A stretch of 9,627 nucleotides of DNA from JBBRZF01 sp038236965 (GTDB lineage Bacteria; Acidobacteriota; Terriglobia; Terriglobales; Acidobacteriaceae). The DNA lies in the NCBI GenBank assembly GCA_038236965.1, contig JBBRZF010000139.1, positions 1-9,627 of the forward strand, in the 5' to 3' direction. The position numbers and the translations under genes were made by a program. Positions 1 to 6,305 of this stretch are shown one piece after another (the stretch's first letter is position 1; every line of letters begins with the position of its first letter). The notes beneath the pieces are model-generated. The model was not told where the DNA came from. It worked only from the letters and a program-made list of their open reading frames with translations, and searched no databases.

Positions 1-165
1 GCCGACGGACGCTTCGTCCTCACCGGCGGCCCACCCGTCATCACCGACGCCGAACGCGGCTCCATACGAGGCGAATCGTTGACCTTCTATAGTCACGATG
101 ATAGAGTCGTGGTCGAAAGCAGCGATACCTCACGAACCGTAACTCACACGAAAGTAAGCAGATAG
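1..165 (+). CDS. lptA: LptA/OstA-family LPS transport protein, C-terminal end (partial)
   Basis: The first frame is open from base 1 to a TAG at 163-165 and gives the last 54 residues of a protein cut by the window edge. The fragment begins ADGRFVLTGGPPVI and continues through SIRGESLTFY to DRVVVES. This is the beta-strand pattern of the OstA/LptA jellyroll: 'G-x-F-x-L-T-G-x-P', then a short loop and 'G-x-x-L-T-x-Y...D-x-V-x-V'. LptA is the periplasmic bridge that carries LPS from the inner-membrane LptBFGC complex to LptD. The stop lies one base before the lptB start, the classic lptA-lptB order, and this supports the call more than the short fragment does. The last dozen residues (after VVVES) are polar and not family-conserved. 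Whether the full gene is a plain LptA or a longer LptC-LptA fusion cannot be seen here. Confidence 0.82.
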   Translation, partial: ADGRFVLTGGPPVITDAERGSIRGESLTFYSHDDRVVVESSDTSRTVTHTKVSR

Positions 166-166
166 C

Positions 167-895
167 ATGCAGACGCTCTCGACCGACGAGGTCGGCAAAT
201 CCTACCGTGGCCGCCGCGTTGTCAATGGCGTCTCGCTCCATGTTGATCGCGGAGAAGTGGTAGGACTGCTAGGGCCCAACGGCGCTGGAAAGACCACTAG
301 CTTCTATATGATCGTCGGCCTCACGCCGCCCGATACCGGACGCGTGCTCGCCGACAAGGACGAGATAACCGACGTCCCCATGTACTTGCGTGCGCGCAAC
401 TACGGCATCAGTTACCTGCCGCAGGAGCCTTCCATCTTCCGCAAATTGTCGGTGGAAGAAAACATCCTCGCCGTGCTGGAGACGCAGGAGATTTCCTGGC
501 ACGAACGCCGCGAACGCATGGAGAAATTTATAGACCAGCTCTCCCTGGCGCATATACGCAAAAATCGCGGATACGCGCTCTCCGGTGGCGAACGCCGCCG
601 CGTGGAGATTGCTCGCTGCCTCTGCATCTCCCCGGCCTTCATCCTGCTCGACGAGCCTTTTGCCGGAATCGACCCTATCGCCGTCCTCGACCTGCAAAAG
701 ATAATCTTCTCGCTCAAGGCGGGCGGAATCGGCGTGCTGATCACGGACCACAATGTTCGGGAAACGCTTTCCGTGGTGGACCGCGCCTACATCATCAACG
801 AAGGACGCATCTTCCGCACCGGAACCCCCGAACAGCTAGGCACGGACCCAGAAGTAAAACGCGTCTACCTCGGCGAAAGCTTCTCCCTGGTCTAG
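167..895 (+). CDS. lptB: LPS export ABC transporter ATP-binding protein LptB
   Basis: This 242-residue protein matches the usual LptB length. It is the cytoplasmic ATPase that powers LPS extraction by LptFG from the inner membrane. All ABC motifs are present: Walker A GPNGAGKTT at 36-44 (K42), Q-loop YLPQEPSIFRKLS at 83-95 (Q86), signature LSGGERRRVEIAR at 138-150, Walker B FILLDEPFAGIDP at 158-170 with catalytic E163, and the switch histidine in ITDHNVRET (H195). The SIFR(K/R)LSV groove after the Q-loop and the C-terminal VKRVYLGE(S/D)F tail are diagnostic of LptB rather than a generic branched-chain amino-acid ATPase. The ATG is one base after the lptA stop and has no clear Shine-Dalgarno sequence, so translation is probably coupled to lptA. 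No terminator is visible after the gene, so readthrough toward rpoN is possible. Confidence 0.97.
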   Translation: MQTLSTDEVGKSYRGRRVVNGVSLHVDRGEVVGLLGPNGAGKTTSFYMIVGLTPPDTGRVLADKDEITDVPMYLRARNYGISYLPQEPSIFRKLSVEENILAVLETQEISWHERRERMEKFIDQLSLAHIRKNRGYALSGGERRRVEIARCLCISPAFILLDEPFAGIDPIAVLDLQKIIFSLKAGGIGVLITDHNVRETLSVVDRAYIINEGRIFRTGTPEQLGTDPEVKRVYLGESFSLV

Positions 896-912
896 CCCAG
901 AACCAAAACCTT

Positions 913-1106
913 GAACCACGAAGGACACAAAGGTCCACGAAGGTGCACGAAGGTTTCTTAGGGTTTGGGTTTGGCGCTTCGGGTCGATATCAAAAGCATC
1001 CAACCTGGACACTGAACCACGAGGAATACTGCCGAGTCCTCAGAGTTCCGCCAACACAAAATTATCTTCTTTGTGTACCTTTGTGTTCCTTCGTGTCCAT
1101 TGTGGT
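913..1106. repeat. Inverted pair of ACACGAAGG-type short tandem arrays
   Basis: The left arm (913-953) is a run of about 10-bp units: CCACGAAGG, ACACAAAGG, TCCACGAAGG, TGCACGAAGG. The right arm (1066-1106), read on the minus strand, gives ACCACAATGG, ACACGAAGG, AACACAAAGG, TACACAAAG. It aligns with the left arm over about 39 bases with roughly nine mismatches. An extra part-copy (GAACCACGAGGA) lies at 1014-1025. The arms face each other across about 110 bp and could form a long imperfect hairpin in RNA or single-stranded DNA. From memory, similar units are scattered through many environmental bacterial genomes and give rise to spurious 'HEGTQR' proteins. I see no coding function here. Confidence 0.75.
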
Positions 1107-1228
1107 AGAAGCTCTTGCCCTTCCTGCACCTGCTGACGTGCAATTTTTAAGCCAATGTGCGCCTTTGGGCAGGAAAAATCGCTTTGGCGGCGTCCTATTA
1201 GTAAGCTTCTGGTTTAGAATCACAGCTA

Positions 1229-1245
1229 CCGGGAAACTTTCCCGG
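1229..1245. promoter_or_regulatory. Perfect 17-bp palindrome in the rpoN leader (candidate operator or RNA hairpin)
   Basis: CCGGGAAA at 1229-1236 and TTTCCCGG at 1238-1245 are exact reverse complements around a single C. The dyad ends 14 bases before the rpoN ATG, where a Shine-Dalgarno sequence would normally lie, and none is present. A one-base loop is poor for an RNA stem, although opening the inner A-T pairs would allow one. The symmetry therefore fits a dimeric DNA-binding repressor at least as well. It lies just 3' of a possible -10 box (1215-1220), which would suit repression or autoregulation. No regulator is identified. Confidence 0.45.
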
Positions 1246-1259
1246 CACTCTGGCCCCGC

Positions 1260-3239
1260 ATGGTATTGCTGCAACATAGACTGAATCTCAAAGTCTCTCA
1301 GAAACAGATTCTGACCCCCGGACTCGTCCAGATGGTCAGCGTCCTTGCTCTCAACAAGCTTGAGCTCAAGGACATGATCAACGAGGAGATGGTTGAGAAT
1401 CCCGTTCTCGACGAGTACATAGATTCGGTACCGACGTTGGACGAGGTCTCCGCGCGCGAAGAACAGCGCGAACGCGAGAGTGCGGCTGAAGAACCCCCCG
1501 CCGATAAAAAAGAGGCCGATCCGTTTGAAGAGATCGATTTCGGCTCCTTCTTCCAGGAATATCTCGATCCCGGCTATCGAAGCTCCAGCGAAATGGAGTC
1601 CATCGAAAAGCCTTCGTTTGAGAATTTCCTGTCGAAGCCCACGACCCTGACCGACCACCTTATGTGGCAATTGGGCGCCATGAACGTGAAGAACGACGTT
1701 CGCGCCGCCGCCGAACTGGTCATCGGCAACCTGAATGAAGACGGCTACCTGCTGGCCTCCGATGAAGAACTCATCGAGATGGCCTCCTACGATGCGTTGA
1801 CGCAGTTGCAGCCCACTCCCAATCTTGATAAAAGTCCGGTAACCAAGCCGCGTTACGGACAGCCCGGATATTTCGAGGCCCGCGACGCCGCCAGCGCTCT
1901 AAAGGCCGCTGCGCTGGATGCCTCCGAAGCCGCAGACCTGGCCGCCATCAACGAGCAATACGCGTCCCACCACGCTATCCCGGACGACATCGCCCAGATG
2001 GAATCCGAACTGGCTGACGAGGAACTGGATGTCGCCGAAGAAATCGACGACTTTGAAGATGCCAGCCAATCGCCTACTGCCGACACGTCGGAAGCCAGCG
2101 CCGAACTAACCTCGGACTTGGCCCGCTTCCGTGAAGTGGTAGATCCGTCTGAGTCTGTCGAAGTAGAGCCAGCGATTGTGGAAGAGGTTCCTGCAGCTTC
2201 GGCGGCTGTCGTCGATCCCAGCACTCATTCCATGATGCTTCTGCGCAAGCCCGAGCATCCCTCCAAAGCGACTTTCGGACGCGACGCCCTCGCCGAGGCC
2301 ATCGACCTGGTTCGCCAGATGGATCCGGTCGGCGTCGCCTGCCGCACTCTTTCCGAGTGCTTGCTGGCGCAACTTAAATATCTGAAGGCGCACCATCACG
2401 AGCGCAAGAACGGCAGCGACCCCGCAGGGTTGGAGCTGGTCGAAGACGCCATCGTCATCGTCCGCGACCATACGCACCTGCTGCTCAACAAGGCGCACAA
2501 AGATATCTCCCGGGTCACCAACCGTCCCATCGAGCGCGTCATGCAGGCCTGCGACCTGCTCAAGACGCTCGACCCCAAGCCCGGCCTTCGCTACAACAAG
2601 GTCGAGCCCCGGCTTATCGAACCCGATGTGGCCGTCATCAAGCAGGGCGACGAATACTTCGCCTTCATGAACGACGACGACCTGCCGCAGCTCCGCCTGA
2701 ATCCGACCTACAAGAAACTTCTAGGCCGCGAGTCCGCCGAAAAAGACGTTCGCAACTACGTCAAGGAACGCTACAAGTCCGCCATACAGCTCATCAAGAA
2801 CATCGAGCAGCGCAAGCAGACCATCCTCAAAGTCTGCTACGCCATCATCGGACGCCAAAAAGAATTCCTCGACTTCGGCATCGACTACCTCAAGCCCATG
2901 ATGATCAAGGAAGTCGCCGAAGAGATCGGCGTGCATCCTTCCACGGTCAGTCGCGCCGTGGCCAACAAGTACGCGCACACCCCGCAAGGTGTCTTCGAGT
3001 TGCGCTACTTCTTCAGCGAAAGCGTAAACGGCCCCGAAGGCGGCGGCACCTCGCTGCTCATCCTCAAGCGCCGCGTCAAGAAACTCATCGAAGAAGAAGA
3101 CCCAGCCCGCCCACTCACCGACGAGCAGATCACCCGCATCCTGCAATCCCAGGGAATCCAGGTCACGCGCCGCACCGTAGCCAAATACCGTGAAGACATG
3201 AAAATCCCCAGCACCCACCAGCGCCGCGTAAAAAAATAA
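1260..3239 (+). CDS. rpoN: RNA polymerase sigma-54 factor RpoN, with a large internal insert
   Basis: This is sigma-54, which directs RNA polymerase to -24/-12 promoters and needs AAA+ activators to open them. Region I is intact at residues 5-50 (LNLKVSQKQILTPGLVQMV ... NPVLDE), followed by an acidic region II at about 55-110. The core-binding domain starts near 118 and shows NLNEDGYL at 157-164 and MDPVGVACRTLSECLL at 354-369. The DNA-binding part has the helix-turn-helix IKEVAEEIGVHPSTVSRAV (549-567) and the RpoN box TRRTVAKYRE (636-645; consensus ARRTVAKYRE). The protein has 659 residues, well above the usual 450-520. About 150 extra residues lie between DGYL and DPVGV (roughly 175-335), rich in A, E, D and S. 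The ATG is kept because region I begins right after it and the next Met is inside region I. No Shine-Dalgarno sequence precedes it. Confidence 0.96.
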   Translation: MVLLQHRLNLKVSQKQILTPGLVQMVSVLALNKLELKDMINEEMVENPVLDEYIDSVPTLDEVSAREEQRERESAAEEPPADKKEADPFEEIDFGSFFQEYLDPGYRSSSEMESIEKPSFENFLSKPTTLTDHLMWQLGAMNVKNDVRAAAELVIGNLNEDGYLLASDEELIEMASYDALTQLQPTPNLDKSPVTKPRYGQPGYFEARDAASALKAAALDASEAADLAAINEQYASHHAIPDDIAQMESELADEELDVAEEIDDFEDASQSPTADTSEASAELTSDLARFREVVDPSESVEVEPAIVEEVPAASAAVVDPSTHSMMLLRKPEHPSKATFGRDALAEAIDLVRQMDPVGVACRTLSECLLAQLKYLKAHHHERKNGSDPAGLELVEDAIVIVRDHTHLLLNKAHKDISRVTNRPIERVMQACDLLKTLDPKPGLRYNKVEPRLIEPDVAVIKQGDEYFAFMNDDDLPQLRLNPTYKKLLGRESAEKDVRNYVKERYKSAIQLIKNIEQRKQTILKVCYAIIGRQKEFLDFGIDYLKPMMIKEVAEEIGVHPSTVSRAVANKYAHTPQGVFELRYFFSESVNGPEGGGTSLLILKRRVKKLIEEEDPARPLTDEQITRILQSQGIQVTRRTVAKYREDMKIPSTHQRRVKK

Positions 3240-3272
3240 TCCCTAGCTGTCTCGCGTGAGCCCTTGCCCTTG

Positions 3273-3347
3273 CCTTTGCTCTGCCTCGCGTGGGCCCGGA
3301 CGCCCCCGTCCGAGGCGGACGAGCGAAGCTCGACTAGCTCTTGCTCT
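3273..3347. repeat. Dispersed hairpin-rich intergenic repeat, copy A
   Basis: These 75 bases match 6208-6282 without gaps at 73 positions; the differences are A3313/C6248 and A3333/T6268. The core carries CGGACG-CCCC-CGTCCG (3297-3312), a second CGGACG at 3316-3321 that could pair instead with 3307-3312, and CGAGC-GAA-GCTCG (3320-3332). The edges are pyrimidine-rich (CTTTGCTCTGCC on the left, AGCTCTTGCTCT on the right). A partial direct repeat, CTCGCGTGRGCCC, occurs at 3251-3263 and 3285-3297. The structure recalls REP-type palindromic elements. It begins about 30 bp after the rpoN stop, but no U-tract follows the hairpins, so it is not a typical terminator. Confidence 0.85.
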
Positions 3348-3479
3348 TGAATTTACGACCATGGAGGTCCGTGCTGTATTCAAGACATCTTTGAATCGCC
3401 GTTGGCCTTATTCAGCAGTTTGCACTATCGTATTCCTCGGTCCCGAGTTCACACAGGTCCACGCCAACGGGAATACTTC

Positions 3480-4424
3480 ATGACCATCCTCGAACGCTTA
3501 CAGCACTGGAAGGAACAAGGCGCGATATCGCCGGAGCAGCACGCGCATTTGGCGAGCCTCTCCCGTGGAGAACCCTTCTCCCTTTTTCTTGAGTTGAACG
3601 TTCTCCTTTATGCCGGTGTGCTGGCGTTCGTTGTCGGACTCGGCTGGACTGTCACCACATGGTCGCAGCAACTCGGGGACGTCCTCGTCCTGACCATTCT
3701 GTCCATCATCCTCGCCGCCTGTTTTTGGTACTGCTTTTCTCGCGCGACCGCTTGGTCACCCGCGGAAACGCCTGCACCAAGCCCGGTCTTCGACTACGTG
3801 CTTTACCTCGGCAGCCTCGTCTGGTGCACAGAACTCGCGTACCTGGAGAACCGTCTCCACCTGCTCTCCGGCAAATGGGATCTCTATCTCCTGGCGACCG
3901 CCGCTTTCTTTTTCTTCCTGGCCTATCGTTTCGACAATCGCTTTGTGTTGTCGCTCGCTTTGTCCTCACTCGCCGGATGGTTCGGGCTCAGCATCTCGCA
4001 TTGGCCGTCCCATCAGGGCGCGGCCTATCGTCAATATGCCATCCTCTACTGCCTGCTGGTCGGCGTCGGCGGCGTGCTTCTTCAGCACCGCCGTCTCAAA
4101 CCGCATTTCTTCGGCACTTATCTCAACATCATGGCCAACGTGCTCTTCTGGGCATTGCTCTCCGGCGTCTTCAATCGGCAAGGCTACGGCCTATGGTTTC
4201 TCGCTCTAGTTGTCGCCTGTGGCGCGTCTCTTGCCTGGGGCCTGGCGCGCCGGCAGTTTGCCTTCGTTGCTTATGCCGCCATCTACGGCTACGTGGGGAT
4301 TAGCTCGGTCCTCATCCGCAGCGTCCATGGCGAAACCTTTCTGCTCAGCTATTTCGTCATTACAGCCGTCGCAATGCTCGTGGTGCTGGTTCAGATTGCG
4401 CGCCGCTTCGGGAGGCCCGCGTGA
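3480..4424 (+). CDS. Polytopic membrane protein, DUF2157-like
   Basis: This is a 314-residue protein of unknown function. It starts with a short soluble helical segment (MTILERLQHWKEQGAISPEQ...) followed from about residue 38 by roughly ten hydrophobic segments (near 38-58, 66-86, 104-122, 132-150, 153-173, 185-202, 210-230, 236-254, 259-280 and 287-307). A leading 'W-x-x-x-G-x-I-S-P-E-Q' helix ahead of many membrane spans is the layout of DUF2157 proteins. That assignment is from memory of the pattern. An in-frame ATG at 3402 would add 26 basic residues unlike the family. The ATG at 3480 has a weak GGGAA eight bases upstream and places the typical N-terminus first, so I prefer it. The gene overlaps the next one by 4 bp, so the two are co-translated. 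No catalytic motif is seen. Confidence 0.75.
   Translation: MTILERLQHWKEQGAISPEQHAHLASLSRGEPFSLFLELNVLLYAGVLAFVVGLGWTVTTWSQQLGDVLVLTILSIILAACFWYCFSRATAWSPAETPAPSPVFDYVLYLGSLVWCTELAYLENRLHLLSGKWDLYLLATAAFFFFLAYRFDNRFVLSLALSSLAGWFGLSISHWPSHQGAAYRQYAILYCLLVGVGGVLLQHRRLKPHFFGTYLNIMANVLFWALLSGVFNRQGYGLWFLALVVACGASLAWGLARRQFAFVAYAAIYGYVGISSVLIRSVHGETFLLSYFVITAVAMLVVLVQIARRFGRPA
4410..4415 (+). promoter_or_regulatory. Ribosome-binding site for the GTG-started downstream membrane gene
   Basis: GGGAGG lies five bases before GTG 4421, inside the last codons of the upstream gene. It fixes the GTG start, and with the GTGA overlap (4421-4424) it points to coupled translation of the two membrane proteins. 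Confidence 0.75.
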
Positions 4425-5614
4425 GACTCTGCACTGCATCCAGCGAAGAGACGCTGCGCGCCCGCAATCTCCTGACCGACTGGACTGACGGCGGCTTCCT
4501 CACCAAGGCGCAGTACCAGCGTCTGCAGCAGGACACCGTCTCTGATCTCCGCACCGCCAACATTTTTCTACGGCTGGTCTTGTTCCTCTTCACATTGATT
4601 AGCGTGGCCGCCGCCGCCGCGCTGTTCTGGGTGGTTTTTCTTTCGCAGACATCGGAGCAAACCGATGGCATTTTTTCCCTGATCTTCGCTGCGGCCTGCT
4701 ACGCGGCCGCCGAGCTCGCCATTTCCCGATTACGTCTGTATCGCTTCGGGATCGAGGAAGCGCTCGCCGTCTGCTCGGTCATTTTTCTGTGCGTGGGAAT
4801 ATGGGCCTCTTTTTTCAGCGGCAATTCGCCGAAGCAGTTCCTGGTACCCGCCGCAGGCGCCCTCTTTTCGCTCTGGATCTGGCATCGCTTCGGACTCTGG
4901 TATGCGTTTCTCGCTGCAATGGTCTTCGCCCTCTTTCTGCCAGGCTACTGGACCTCGTCTCACTCGGCGCACCATGTTATCGTCGCCGCGTTCTATGCAA
5001 TGGGCCTGATAGGTGTTGTCGCGGTACGCTCCCGCCACCGCTTCGGTTACCTCGACGATGCTTATTCGCTTGCCGAAGCGTTCCTCTGGCTCGGCATCTA
5101 CCTGGCCATCAACCTCAAGCTTTCGTCGTTGAACCTGCCCTCGCAATGGTGGAGCGGCGGTACTCGGGCCGCCTCTGAATTCGCGAGGCCGTTCTACTGG
5201 ACCACCTGGGTGCTTATCTGGTGCCTGCCGCCCGTCGTACTCGCGCGCGGCCTTCGCCAGAAGGACCGCTTCGTCATCGCGGTGGGCGCGATGGTCGCCA
5301 TCCTCACCTTCGTCTCCAATAAACCTTATCTCGGCTGGCCGCGGCATACATGGGACCCCATGCTTCTGGGCATATTGTTGACTGGTGTTGCCTTGTTCAT
5401 CCCACGCTGGCTTGCCCGCGGCCCGACCGGAATTCGCCACGGCTTTACCGCCGCGCGCCTATCGGGAAAGGACAAACGCTGGATGACCCCCGGCTCCGCC
5501 CTATTGGGACTGTTATCACCCCAGTCAATTACGCCAAGCCCACAAACGAGCAATTCAGACTTCCACTTCGGTGGAGGATCTTCGGGAGGCGGAGGCGCCA
5601 GCAGCGATTTTTAA
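4421..5614 (+). CDS. Polytopic membrane protein with glycine-rich C-terminal tail, DUF2157-like partner
   Basis: This 397-residue protein has an N-terminal soluble helix with the same pattern as its upstream neighbour (NLLTDWTDGGFLTKAQYQRL, about 16-35). About ten hydrophobic segments follow (near 48-74, 84-102, 110-132, 139-154, 158-174, 186-203, 216-233, 258-275, 283-298 and 312-331). The last 60 or so residues are soluble and end in GGGSSGGGGASSDF. Such Gly/Ser tails with a terminal aromatic residue also occur at the ends of TPM-domain membrane proteins, although no TPM domain is present here. Gene order, overlap and matching N-termini suggest that the two proteins form a heteromeric membrane complex or arose by duplication; this is inference. 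The GTG start is supported by GGGAGG. There is no enzymatic motif and I do not assign a function. Confidence 0.72.
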   Translation: MRLCTASSEETLRARNLLTDWTDGGFLTKAQYQRLQQDTVSDLRTANIFLRLVLFLFTLISVAAAAALFWVVFLSQTSEQTDGIFSLIFAAACYAAAELAISRLRLYRFGIEEALAVCSVIFLCVGIWASFFSGNSPKQFLVPAAGALFSLWIWHRFGLWYAFLAAMVFALFLPGYWTSSHSAHHVIVAAFYAMGLIGVVAVRSRHRFGYLDDAYSLAEAFLWLGIYLAINLKLSSLNLPSQWWSGGTRAASEFARPFYWTTWVLIWCLPPVVLARGLRQKDRFVIAVGAMVAILTFVSNKPYLGWPRHTWDPMLLGILLTGVALFIPRWLARGPTGIRHGFTAARLSGKDKRWMTPGSALLGLLSPQSITPSPQTSNSDFHFGGGSSGGGGASSDF

Positions 5615-5750
5615 AGCGCAGACGTTGTACTTGCGTGTCCGGACTAGGCGTATCTCGACTAGAAACGATGAAGCCTATCGGTCCATCCCGACGTCGAGAG
5701 TCGCAGGTGCCTTGCCGCCTTTTCGGTACGAACCGGAGTGGCCTTTGAAG

Positions 5751-6116
5751 TCATTCAGCCCCGATGGGCTGCCAAAGCTCGACACGATTTCCCTCTGGGT
5801 CGGTGACCCAGCCGAATTTGCCAAAGTCGTAGCTTTCGCGCTTGGGATCAACCGATACACCTTCGCCCGCCAGGCGGTCCAGCACTCCCTCAAGGTCATC
5901 TACTTGGAGATTGATCATTGTTTTCTGTGCCGGAGGAAAGTATGCATCGTCTTGTTTGAAGAAGGCGAAGACGACCTGTGCGTGTTGCGTTGGGGCAGGA
6001 AACGCGAAAGACCCTTCGGCCTTCACCAGACCGAGATGCCGCTCGTACCAGGCATATAGAGCCTCTGGATCATTCACTCGAATAAACGCGCCGCCAAAGC
6101 CAGTGATTGAGGCCAT
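5751..6116 (-). CDS. VOC-superfamily (glyoxalase/bleomycin-resistance fold) protein
   Basis: This 121-residue protein has one beta-alpha-beta-beta-beta repeat on each side. The first is GGAFIRVNDPEALYAWYERHLGL at 8-30; the second is MINLQVDDLEGVLDRLAGEGV (67-87) ending in GWVTDPEGNRVELWQP (102-117). DPEGNRVELWQP is the hallmark C-terminal strand of VOC proteins. Only the last usual metal ligand, E113, is obvious. The first-strand His/Gln position is occupied by small or hydrophobic residues and the His of the second repeat appears as N69, so a GloA-type metal site is doubtful. The start is firm, with AAGGAG five bases before ATG. The gene stands alone, convergent with the membrane pair and 409 bp from rpsA. 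The substrate is unknown. Confidence 0.88.
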   Translation of the reverse strand: MASITGFGGAFIRVNDPEALYAWYERHLGLVKAEGSFAFPAPTQHAQVVFAFFKQDDAYFPPAQKTMINLQVDDLEGVLDRLAGEGVSVDPKRESYDFGKFGWVTDPEGNRVELWQPIGAE

Positions 6117-6207
6117 GTGATCTCCTTTAAGGAATGTGTGGAATAGAGTACACGTCCGAGGCCCACGGCGCGAGCGGGTACTGACGCGCCTTTGCTCTTG
6201 CCCCTTT

Positions 6208-6282
6208 CCTTTGCTCTGCCTCGCGTGGGCCCGGACGCCCCCGTCCGCGGCGGACGAGCGAAGCTCGTCTAGCTCTTGCTCT
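6208..6282. repeat. Dispersed hairpin-rich intergenic repeat, copy B
   Basis: This is the second copy of the 3273-3347 element, 73 of 75 bases identical. It has CGGACG-CCCC-CGTCCG (6232-6247), an alternative CGTCCG-CGG-CGGACG (6242-6256), and a longer GACGAGC-GAA-GCTCGTC stem (6253-6269). T6268 here makes a pair that A3333 in copy A breaks. CGTGGGCCCGGACG (6224-6237) also has a near-perfect inverted partner at 6153-6167 with one extra base, so this copy could fold into a larger structure. Confidence 0.85.
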
Positions 6283-6305
6283 CGTCTTTGTTGTTTCGGT
6301 GGAAG

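Larger units (their letters stand above)
896..1259. other. lptB-rpoN intergenic region (364 bp)
   Basis: No gene is supported in this gap. It holds the inverted ACACGAAGG-type arrays, then a less repetitive stretch from about 1107, and ends with a perfect palindrome just upstream of rpoN. A TAGAAT hexamer at 1215-1220 could be a -10 box for rpoN, but there is no good -35 box at 16-18 bp, so I do not call a promoter. A short TTGCCCTTCC tract at 1116-1125 resembles the pyrimidine-rich edges of the repeats found at 3273 and 6208. The ORFs that can be drawn here run through the repeats and have no ribosome-binding sites or family resemblance. Confidence 0.6.

Noticed and set aside
913..1106. Repeat arrays considered as a CRISPR
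   Set aside because: Units are only about 10 bp, contiguous without spacers, and no cas gene is present.
958..1143. 61-codon minus-strand ORF containing HEGTQRYTKK
   Set aside because: It is the translation of the ACACGAAGG-type repeat, a familiar source of spurious proteins.
1185..1200. Possible sigma-54 -24/-12 promoter (TGGC...) before rpoN
   Set aside because: There is no GC at the required spacing, so the element does not match the consensus.
1062..1670. 202-codon minus-strand ORF across the start of rpoN
   Set aside because: It overlaps the conserved region I of sigma-54 in antisense and begins or ends in repeat sequence.
3402..3424. Possible sigma-54 or sigma-70 promoter (TTGGCC ... 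TTTGCAC or TATCGT) before the membrane pair
   Set aside because: The GG/GC spacing is wrong for sigma-54, and only 4 of 6 bases match in each sigma-70 box with an 18-bp spacer; too weak to call.
3402..3479. Longer N-terminus for the first membrane protein starting at ATG 3402
   Set aside because: It would add 26 basic residues not typical of such proteins and has no ribosome-binding site; ATG 3480 fits better.
4730..5440. 236-codon minus-strand ORF opposite the second membrane gene
   Set aside because: It is a polar, low-complexity shadow of a hydrophobic reading frame, with no start signal.
5571..6059. 162-codon plus-strand ORF spanning the end of the second membrane gene and the VOC gene
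   Set aside because: It is antisense to the well-supported VOC protein and has no family resemblance.
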